Source: Bacillota bacterium
GTDB lineage: Bacteria > Bacillota > Negativicutes > Sporomusales > Sporomusaceae
Assembly: GCA_023388195.1 (NCBI GenBank)
Contig: JAEWGR010000009.1
Location: 1-11,759, forward strand
Direction of reading: 5' to 3'
DNA length: 11,759 nt
Positions 6,442 through 11,759 of this stretch are shown piece after piece (positions within the stretch are counted from its first letter, which is position 1; every line of letters starts with the position of its first letter). The translations under genes were made by a program, and so were the position numbers. Under the pieces are notes generated by a model. That model was not told where the DNA came from and ran no database searches. It saw only the letters and a list, made by a program, of their open reading frames with translations.

Positions 6442-6891
6442 TCAGCTTCCCTCAATAACGGAAAACGCCTGATTGATTGCTTTGCCGATTTCTTCGTCTG
6501 TCGCAGTGAGTCCTAACTGTACTTTTTCTCGTGTCTTTCTCGGCATGTACGAGTTATCTTTCTGTCGCTCCATCGGTTCGAATGTATATCCCTGCTCCGT
6601 ATCCCACATTCCATCTATCAGCACGTGCTCTCTGGCAAATTTGCTCCAAATTTTAATACCAGTAGCAGCTTCAATAACGTTTCCTAATGTCTTAACATCT
6701 TCAATTGGTGGACTGTTTTGGCTTACCAAAAAACAATCTCGTACGGCTTTGCCTAATTCACGAAAATTTTGAGAGGTATCTACGAAAGCAGGCATATTAA
6801 GTGACCTACCAACACCCTGTTTATCTCGTCCATCTGGCATAATGAGTATACGTCCGTTTATATTCTTATATATACCTTGTGTGTATTTCAT
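6442..6891 (-). CDS. CdiI-like (DUF1436-type) contact-dependent inhibition immunity protein, orphan
   Basis: This 149-residue soluble protein resembles the CDI immunity family formerly called DUF1436. Shared features are a short beta-rich N-terminus (YKNINGRILIMPDGR), an LGKAVRDCFLVSQ helix at about 46-58, a central variable part, then basic residues followed by LTATDEEIGKAINQAF at about 128-143, the conserved family end. Such proteins bind and neutralise a cognate toxin domain. No toxin gene is visible next to it. It lies between the fibre cassette and the decayed region, reads with the prophage genes, and has a strong site, GAGGTGAT, before the ATG. About 180 bases separate it from the cassette, so it may have its own promoter. 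It is more A+T-rich than the chromosomal part (22 of 60 G+C at 6661-6720). The family call is by pattern only. Confidence 0.5.
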   Translation of the reverse strand: MKYTQGIYKNINGRILIMPDGRDKQGVGRSLNMPAFVDTSQNFRELGKAVRDCFLVSQNSPPIEDVKTLGNVIEAATGIKIWSKFAREHVLIDGMWDTEQGYTFEPMERQKDNSYMPRKTREKVQLGLTATDEEIGKAINQAFSVIEGS

Positions 6892-6920
6892 TTCATCACC
6901 TCATTTCTATTTTACCACAA

Positions 6921-7049
6921 CTATCCTGAAACACCTCGCTTATATGCTATGGCAATCCTCGACTTGACATAGCCATTCACTTCAGAACCCGTAATCTCAA
7001 TCTTAATAAATGCTACCGTCAAAGACCTGGCCGTAATCTTCAGGGAGTC
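6921..7049 (-). pseudogene. Headless C-terminal remnant of an unrecognised phage gene
   Basis: Right after the last cassette gene a 42-residue frame follows an in-frame stop at 7050-7052. It begins DSLKITARSLTVAFIKIEIT, continues GSEVNGYVKSRIAIAYKRG and ends at TAG (6921-6923). The composition and beta-strand rhythm look like a real protein, but there is no ATG, GTG or TTG at its start; the only start-like codon with an AGGA upstream is a CTG. I read it as the 3' end of a gene whose 5' part was lost when the cassette entered or recombined. Family not recognised. Confidence 0.4.
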
Positions 7050-7073
7050 CTAAATCCGAAATGTATCATTCCA

Positions 7074-7787
7074 CTACTTTATGGCAATAAATCCTTCGAA
7101 ATTCAGATGCCTCCAGAAAGTATCAATTTGTTTAAAGCCGGCACTTCTTAATAATTCTCTATTCCAATTAGAGGTTATCGGGACAAGAACCCCTTCAAGT
7201 GATGCTTTTTTCCTGCAAACTTGTTCTTGACTATACCCATTATCCTGTTTCAGTTGTAAATAGGATTTTGTCAATAAGTCATTTATTAAAAAATCATTTC
7301 CTAGTACTTTTTCTACAAATATAAACGCACCATTAGCATTCAAAGAGTCATAAATGGTTTTAATTAAATTTTGCCGATACTCTATTGGAATAAATTGAAT
7401 AGTCAGTATAGAAGTTATTAATTGATATTTTCCATTAGGAAATTCTTTTCGTAAATCCATTTTTTTTATATGAACGTTTTTATGATTTTTCATCCTTTCT
7501 GCGGCTAATTCAAGCATAGGAATTGAAGTATCTATGCCAAGAATATTGCCATCTTTATAATGGATCGCGAAATCTTCCAGACCTACCCCATTAGAACAAC
7601 CTAAATCTAAGATATTTTTTGATTTATGGTTATCTAAAATTATTCTACCAACGTCAAACACAAGCGCTCTCATGGTTGCGTACTCAGGGATAGACCTTTG
7701 CAGCATATCCTCAAAACAATGAGCAACCTTTTGGTCAAAAACCCATTTATCGCCATTTTCGACGTTATGGTTTAAACTTGATAACAT
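7074..7787 (-). CDS. CmoA-like class I SAM-dependent methyltransferase
   Basis: This 237-residue protein has a Rossmann-fold methyltransferase core: motif I is DLGCSNG (61-67) and the acidic ribose ligand is in GIDTSIPMLE (84-93). Flanking segments are strikingly like CmoA, the enzyme that makes carboxy-S-adenosylmethionine for tRNA wobble uridine: WVFDQKVAHCFEDMLQRSIP near the N-terminus, LTIQFIPIEYRQ (128-139) and LKQDNGYSQEQV (179-190). From a remembered alignment, the position of E. coli CmoA Arg199, which holds the carboxylate, is Lys194 here, so it may use ordinary SAM or still bind a carboxylated form. No CmoB partner is nearby. The ribosome binding site AAGGAGG lies inside the end of the preceding gene, and only one base separates the two. 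It is the last gene of the fibre-linked cassette. Confidence 0.75.
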   Translation of the reverse strand: MLSSLNHNVENGDKWVFDQKVAHCFEDMLQRSIPEYATMRALVFDVGRIILDNHKSKNILDLGCSNGVGLEDFAIHYKDGNILGIDTSIPMLELAAERMKNHKNVHIKKMDLRKEFPNGKYQLITSILTIQFIPIEYRQNLIKTIYDSLNANGAFIFVEKVLGNDFLINDLLTKSYLQLKQDNGYSQEQVCRKKASLEGVLVPITSNWNRELLRSAGFKQIDTFWRHLNFEGFIAIK

Positions 7788-7788
7788 A

Positions 7789-8433
7789 TTAACCTCCTTT
7801 ACAAAAAAATAACGAGGTAGCGACCTCGTGGCTTCCTACATTAATCATTTTGTATTCGGGAACCAATGAAAAAATATATTCTGGTATTCTGAACTTGTCA
7901 TCATACCTGTGGTAAGTTGATATAGCAAGTAATGGTTTATATTTCAAAATTATTTTTTTTGCTCCCACTAAAGCTTTTAATTCCGATCCTTCAATATCCA
8001 TGTTGATAAAGTCGATCATAGGCTCGTCTTTTAAGATAATGTCTAATGGCAGAACTTTCAATTTAGATACAGTCGGTTCTGCAGGGAAAACAGCATCCCA
8101 TCCGGCAAAATGACCTACTCCCGATAGCCCCGGAGCAAAATATGAATAAAACTCTACCTCATCCTCTTGATCCCAAGCGCCATATGGATGTAACACAATG
8201 GTTGGACAATTTGCTTTTAAAAAAGGGATATTATCCTGGCAAGGCTCAATTCCAATCAATTTGCCTACTTTATCCTTTAAGAAATTAGATAGTATCCCCA
8301 TATTCGCACCAACATCAACAGCTACATGGGATTTATTAAAGTTAATCCGATTGTAAATACCTTCTGTGTAAACCTTCTTATAAGATTGAGATTCCTTGAG
8401 ATCAAAACTTGAAGGTAAAATCAAATCACTCAT
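7789..8433 (-). CDS. FkbM-family methyltransferase
   Basis: This 214-residue SAM-dependent enzyme has AVDVGANMGILSNFL (38-52) as motif I, IGIEPCQDNIPFLKAN (60-75) as the ribose-binding region and DFINMDIEGSELKALVGA (141-158). This is the typical FkbM signature. Family members usually O-methylate hydroxyl groups on sugars, polyketides or other small molecules; the acceptor here is unknown. I choose the ATG at 8433 because it overlaps the stop of the preceding gene in an ATGA junction. An in-frame ATG at 8472 would add 13 residues and overlap that gene further. Its own end carries the ribosome binding site for the CmoA-like gene. The context, next to a possible hydroxylase and a radical SAM enzyme, fits methylation of a newly made hydroxyl, which is inference. 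Confidence 0.85.
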   Translation of the reverse strand: MSDLILPSSFDLKESQSYKKVYTEGIYNRINFNKSHVAVDVGANMGILSNFLKDKVGKLIGIEPCQDNIPFLKANCPTIVLHPYGAWDQEDEVEFYSYFAPGLSGVGHFAGWDAVFPAEPTVSKLKVLPLDIILKDEPMIDFINMDIEGSELKALVGAKKIILKYKPLLAISTYHRYDDKFRIPEYIFSLVPEYKMINVGSHEVATSLFFCKGG

Positions 8434-9416
8434 ACAAGAAACTCCTTGGTTAAATTGGTACATATCCCACAAGGATCACATTCTAAACGCTGACAAGTTA
8501 ATAGTTTGTCCGGAATTCTAGAACATGGAACTTTTTTATCATGAAACCTATAGTTCACGCCTGTTGCCCCCAGTAATTCATTAATAGGCAGGCTATCGTC
8601 GAGATTGATATAGGCAGTTACTATTTTTTTTACATCTTCTAGAGGAAACCCTCTACCAACAATTTTATATACCTCTACATATTCGTCTATTAAGGGCAAC
8701 CACCGGGGCAATAGCCAGTTCCCTCTAAAAAAGTTTTCTGTTTGCCCAAATAAACAATCTTCGCCTTCGGGATGAAATTTTTCGAAACTATGAATTTCAT
8801 TAACCGCAGCATGAGCGACATGATAAGGACATCCATATAGGCAAGCATCGTTAATCATGACTTTCAACTTATAGCCGGCCTGTTTAAAGCTTGTAAACAG
8901 GCCGGGAGTGCGTCCGGTTTCTCTGGGAGGATTGAAAACTTCAACCCCCAGTTCTTTTTTCCATATCTCCATTTGCGGCAATAGGAATTGAAAATCATTG
9001 CAGGAAGTCTGAATTTCAATCTCTGGCAAAGCTTCTTTAATCCACTTACCAACGAAAAAGTGAGTTATAATAACTGTTTCAATTTTATACAACTGTAAAA
9101 ATGGTATGACTAACTGTTTAATCGTTTTCTCATATTCTTCAATTGGAGCATAATAAGAAACCGAATTGATTGTTGCCATTCTTTTCACAACGCCCAAAGA
9201 CTTCACAACGAATTCCAGTGTTTTTAAATCCCTATAATCTAATTGATGTTGTGAATTGACTTGCGATTTTCTAATTGCAGTAAAATGAGAATTTGTGTTT
9301 AATATATGGGGCAAGCTAAAATATACACTATCAATGTGAGCCTTATTAGCTTTCACGAAGTCTATAAACTCATCAACTTCACCATGCCAAGTAAATGGTA
9401 TCGAAAATTTTCTCAT
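8430..9416 (-). CDS. U32-like iron-sulfur TIM-barrel protein
   Basis: This 328-residue protein has the layout of peptidase-U32-like proteins, several of which (UbiU/UbiV, RlhA, TrhP) carry an Fe-S cluster and take part in oxygen-independent hydroxylation. Supporting segments are EIQTSCNDFQFLLPQ (134-148), VEVFNPPRETGRTPGLF (158-174), where barrel strands are expected, and KLKVMINDACLYGCPYHVAH (183-202), very like the U32 Cys-containing loop. Cys192, Cys196 and Cys221 are plausible cluster ligands. The C-terminus adds a compact Cys set: Cys298, Cys308, Cys313, Cys316 and Cys319 (CSRIPDKLLTCQRL, then ECDPCGIC), which could hold a second cluster. No radical SAM CxxxCxxC motif is seen. The ATG at 9416 starts three bases after the preceding stop, and the end overlaps the next gene by four bases. 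Substrate unknown; a hydroxylase role is inference. Confidence 0.65.
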   Translation of the reverse strand: MRKFSIPFTWHGEVDEFIDFVKANKAHIDSVYFSLPHILNTNSHFTAIRKSQVNSQHQLDYRDLKTLEFVVKSLGVVKRMATINSVSYYAPIEEYEKTIKQLVIPFLQLYKIETVIITHFFVGKWIKEALPEIEIQTSCNDFQFLLPQMEIWKKELGVEVFNPPRETGRTPGLFTSFKQAGYKLKVMINDACLYGCPYHVAHAAVNEIHSFEKFHPEGEDCLFGQTENFFRGNWLLPRWLPLIDEYVEVYKIVGRGFPLEDVKKIVTAYINLDDSLPINELLGATGVNYRFHDKKVPCSRIPDKLLTCQRLECDPCGICTNLTKEFLV

Positions 9417-9419
9417 TGA

Positions 9420-10163
9420 TTAAAACTCTTCTTTAACTGCAAAATAGTCGGCTTGCAATTTCCTTATTACAGACTTGCCCTCTTTTATATCAGACAAACA
9501 TTTGGTTTCAGTTTTAACAGTTAAAACACTATTGCTTTCAATCGTATTTTTTATTTGATTATAATGTAAAGAGGACAAAACTTCCGGATGAGCATCAGCA
9601 ATGGCGAATACGACTTTGGAAAGTAGATCAACTTGCGCTTCAAGAAAAGTTAAACTGTCACTGAGTTCAATTTGAGAAATTAAACTTCTTTTACTTCGCC
9701 TTACCTTAAAAAATTCAGTGCAGGTTTCACCAAATAACAACTTAAAAGTCTCGCCGGGAATATTGGCATTTTCTTCTTTGATGATTTCCATATCAGTAAC
9801 AATATCAGAGTATGAAATAACACCATAATCACTGCCGTTACCATAAATCAACATTATCGGCAGTTCACTTTTATAGGCTTTAATCTTGACCAGACTTAAA
9901 CCGAAAGAGCTATAAGAAATTTTATCCATATCACATACAACGAAATCCCCAAACTGATTCTCATAGATACCTAATAGCTGCTCTTTTGCGTATATTTCTT
10001 CTTGTGATATTGTTATTTCAGAACTTTTGTTAAAATTTCCATTTCCAGTTTTTATATACTTCGTAATATGTAGTCCACTTTCTAAAACAGAAAGTGAGTT
10101 ATACACGCTTACAGCTTCTGGATCAGTAATTTGACGTCCTTTCAGAACAAGACCTTTAAACAT
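9420..10163 (-). CDS. Unrecognised cassette protein, 247 residues
   Basis: I do not recognise this protein. It starts MFKGLVLKGRQITDPEAV and has an N-terminal domain rich in short strands to about residue 155 (for example LLGIYENQFGDFVVCDMD, and LPIMLIYGNGSDYGVISYSD). A basic hinge, KVRRSKRS (153-160), is followed by a helical C-terminal part (LISQIELSDSLTFLEAQVDL, then LSKVVFAIADAH). Cysteines are at 77, 148 and 222. The helical part recalls short phage tail-associated proteins, so this may be the component that links the enzymes to the fibre, for example as a substrate-presenting or assembly factor. There is no signal peptide or membrane segment. The ATG overlaps the end of the radical SAM gene by eight bases, so translation is coupled. 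Position between radical SAM and U32-like enzymes implies a shared pathway. Confidence 0.75.
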   Translation of the reverse strand: MFKGLVLKGRQITDPEAVSVYNSLSVLESGLHITKYIKTGNGNFNKSSEITISQEEIYAKEQLLGIYENQFGDFVVCDMDKISYSSFGLSLVKIKAYKSELPIMLIYGNGSDYGVISYSDIVTDMEIIKEENANIPGETFKLLFGETCTEFFKVRRSKRSLISQIELSDSLTFLEAQVDLLSKVVFAIADAHPEVLSSLHYNQIKNTIESNSVLTVKTETKCLSDIKEGKSVIRKLQADYFAVKEEF

Positions 10164-11181
10164 TAGTATTACCTCCCGCTTTATTTAAAAACTCTATTAA
10201 TCGTTTAACCTGTTCGGTCATTGTATAACACATGTATTCTTTTTTACTTTGCTCAGCAACATAACATAGTCCACCACAGAGAGGATATGACAGGCAACTT
10301 AAACACTTCTCACTCGGCACAAATGGTTTTTCTGAAGCTTTGATCCCGTTGCTAATATGTGAGAACGGTTTACAACAATTATGGCAGTTATATAAATTCC
10401 CATAAATATCTACGTCAATTGTTGAAGTATCTGCCCCACAAAACAAACCGGGTATTTTGTCTTCTAAATTTCTGCCTAATGACTCAATCATACGTTTATA
10501 TTGCATCCATTCATAACACTCAAAGTAATCTATCATTACGTTATGATATAAGTTATCGAAAACCTTATCTAACATTTGTTCATATTTTTTTCTATTCTTT
10601 ATAAAAAGGAACTCTGCCGTTGTGTTCTCCACATCTTTCATCATTTGAATAGCAACGGGAAATATTGGAACATTATGCTTTACCCTGAATTCATCGAAAT
10701 AATCCCAGATTTGATAAAAGTCTGAGCTCAAAGAAGAACAGGTAGCGGCAATATTTTTTTTGTCAATTAATAAAAATGGTTCTGGATTAACTTGCAATAT
10801 ATCGTCTTTTTTCCTGGTTTGTTGGTAATAATAGCCATCATGTGATAACCCAAATATAATATTGTTTTCGTTCATAAATTTGGCTTTATCTTTAGTTAAC
10901 AGAAAGCCATTGGAAACCATAGTTAATCGAACCTGGGGATTTCTATTTTTTATTGCATAGACAAAGGGAACTATAAAGTCCCAGTATAACAACGGTTCTC
11001 CTCCATACAGTGTTAATGTATAACCTCCCTCTTTTGGAAAATACGTTGCTACTTTTTTGGGATCAGGCAAAGGTTCGTGAACCTTGCCATAAGGAGTATC
11101 ATTTAATCCTTGGTGACAATAGATACACGAACCATTACATTCTTTGCCCAAAATAAGAAAAAACCTACAATTTGAATACAT
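10156..11181 (-). CDS. Radical SAM/SPASM domain protein
   Basis: This 341-residue enzyme has the cluster motif Cys15-x3-Cys19-x2-Cys22 (KECNGSCIYCHQ) and LYGGEPLLYW (58-67), the GGEP motif that contacts the SAM methionine. Its C-terminus is a complete SPASM domain: a Cys-x12-Gly-x4-Cys segment (FCGADTSTIDVDIYGNLYNC), then Cys-x2-Cys-x5-Cys-x3-Cys (CLSCLSYPLCGGLC) and a final Cys in YMCYT. SPASM enzymes carry two auxiliary 4Fe-4S clusters and most modify peptides or proteins, for example by thioether formation, carbon-carbon links or residue oxidation. The start at 11181 is set by GAAAGGAT just upstream and lies ten bases after the tail-fibre stop. The in-frame ATG at 11238 would read the fibre coding end in another frame and is rejected. 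There is no precursor-peptide gene nearby, and no RiPP-recognition domain is evident at the N-terminus. Confidence 0.92.
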   Translation of the reverse strand: MYSNCRFFLILGKECNGSCIYCHQGLNDTPYGKVHEPLPDPKKVATYFPKEGGYTLTLYGGEPLLYWDFIVPFVYAIKNRNPQVRLTMVSNGFLLTKDKAKFMNENNIIFGLSHDGYYYQQTRKKDDILQVNPEPFLLIDKKNIAATCSSLSSDFYQIWDYFDEFRVKHNVPIFPVAIQMMKDVENTTAEFLFIKNRKKYEQMLDKVFDNLYHNVMIDYFECYEWMQYKRMIESLGRNLEDKIPGLFCGADTSTIDVDIYGNLYNCHNCCKPFSHISNGIKASEKPFVPSEKCLSCLSYPLCGGLCYVAEQSKKEYMCYTMTEQVKRLIEFLNKAGGNTNV

Positions 11182-11191
11182 GTTATCCTTT

Positions 11192-11759
11192 CTAATATCC
11201 ACAATTGCAATTATCGGTCGCAACCGTTGTTGAACCATGAATATGACTGCGAGTAATTAATTCCTGAATTACTTTTTGTAATGAATATGTCCCGGCTCCT
11301 AAACCAGTACTTTGAGTTAAAGCCGTAATGGTAGACCCACCGGAATTATTACCAGACGGTGACCATGCCCCCTGGGAAGAGGCTGTAAAGGTTGATGAGG
11401 ACGCCCAGAGACCGGACGCCCAATTACTGGCTGTTAATGTACCAGTAACATTTAAATCGCCGCTAATGGTTCCACCTGTTAATGGTAATTTACTTGAATC
11501 ATATACGGTTATGTTTGAACTACCATCAAAAGAAACACCATTAATTGTCCTTGCCGTTGCAAGCTTTGTCGCAGTAGTAGAATTAGCAGGCAATTGACCA
11601 CTGGCATTAAGTTTAAGAACCTTATTCGCAGCCGCAGTAGTCACAACTTCTGAAGCCTCCAGCTTGGCCGTCTCAAGCTCAGCAATAGCCGCCTGCACGG
11701 TTGTTGCTGTTACGCCAGTAATCGGCGTAAACGTGGTTTCTGCCGCCGTGACCGTGCCC
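11192..11759 (-). CDS. Phage tail-fibre protein, C-terminal part, ending in NCNCGY
   Basis: The frame is open to the right edge and gives 188 residues of the C-terminal part. It shows repeats typical of tail fibres: TATKLATARTINGVSFDGSS and LPLTGGTISGDLNVTGTL, preceded by TPITGVTATTVQAAIAELE, a phrase common where fibre segments join. Ser, Thr, Gly and Asn dominate, as in beta-rich trimeric fibres. The extreme C-terminus runs from the helix VIQELITRSHIHGSTTVATD to NCNCGY and stop (11192-11194). Cys is otherwise absent from the visible part, so the Cys-Asn-Cys-Gly-Tyr tip stands out. Fibres bind host receptors with the distal C-terminal region. It is directly followed, ten bases on, by the radical SAM gene. 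Base composition is much less A+T-rich than the cassette (31 of 60 G+C at 11341-11400). Confidence 0.85.
   Translation of the reverse strand, partial: GTVTAAETTFTPITGVTATTVQAAIAELETAKLEASEVVTTAAANKVLKLNASGQLPANSTTATKLATARTINGVSFDGSSNITVYDSSKLPLTGGTISGDLNVTGTLTASNWASGLWASSSTFTASSQGAWSPSGNNSGGSTITALTQSTGLGAGTYSLQKVIQELITRSHIHGSTTVATDNCNCGY

Larger units (their letters stand above)
4792..11759. mobile_element. Prophage, partial (tail fibre, cargo cassette, lysis module)
   Basis: The region holds a tail-fibre 3' end at the right edge, a five-gene accessory cassette, an immunity-like gene, decayed sequence, and a holin/endolysin pair closed by two tandem terminators. A late-gene order of fibre followed by lysis is usual for tailed phages. 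The left boundary is set at the terminators only because nothing phage-like lies further left; the right boundary is outside the window. No capsid, terminase, integrase or repressor gene is visible, so intactness cannot be judged. The broken recombinase fragment and remnants at 5941-6418 and 6921-7049 show that parts are degraded. Confidence 0.75.

Noticed and set aside
11182..11238. Longer radical SAM protein starting at the ATG at 11238
   Set aside because: The extra 19 residues come from reading the fibre gene's coding end in another frame, and the ribosome binding site GAAAGGAT sits just before 11181.
1..11759. CRISPR array, tRNA, rRNA, complete insertion sequence
   Set aside because: No regularly spaced repeats, no cloverleaf-like sequence, no rRNA signature and no transposase with terminal repeats were seen.

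Overview
The window looks like a Firmicutes chromosome, most plausibly a Sporomusaceae/Negativicutes relative. This is inferred from strong GGAGG-type ribosome binding sites, the gene families present and the style of the prophage genes; no rRNA or tRNA is present to confirm it. About 4.5 kb of ordinary chromosome sits on the left and a partial prophage on the right. Nearly every real gene reads on the minus strand, so in transcription order the window runs from right to left.

Chromosomal part (1 to about 4500). In transcription order this holds an APC-superfamily amino acid permease; a tiny Cys/Gly-ended protein on the opposite strand with its own strong terminator; a soluble methyl-accepting chemotaxis protein with a C-terminal zinc-binding CZB domain; a SatD-family protein 25 bases downstream of it; and the start of a DUF3307 membrane protein, a family often found beside SatD, cut by the window edge.

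Prophage part (about 4790 to 11759). It enters at the right edge with the 3' end of a tail-fibre gene. The fibre ends in Asn-Cys-Asn-Cys-Gly-Tyr. Ten bases later starts a tight, A+T-rich five-gene run (11181 to 7074): a radical SAM/SPASM protein, an unrecognised 247-residue protein, a U32-like iron-sulfur TIM-barrel protein, an FkbM-type methyltransferase and a CmoA-like methyltransferase. Gaps and overlaps are +10, -8, +3, -4 and +1 bases, so the run is almost certainly co-transcribed and translationally coupled with the fibre gene. A headless remnant of another gene lies just beyond it, which marks a likely insertion boundary. Next come a small protein resembling contact-dependent-inhibition immunity proteins, about 580 bases of decayed sequence (including a broken tyrosine-recombinase N-terminus), a holin-like protein, an endolysin-like protein and two tandem terminators.

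The most interesting object is the fibre-linked enzyme cassette. None of its five enzymes or proteins is a normal tail component, no precursor peptide is encoded between the genes, and the gene directly upstream is a fibre with a Cys-containing tip. The working hypothesis, which is inference, is that the cassette modifies the tail-fibre tip or makes a small modified product linked to adsorption or lysogenic conversion.
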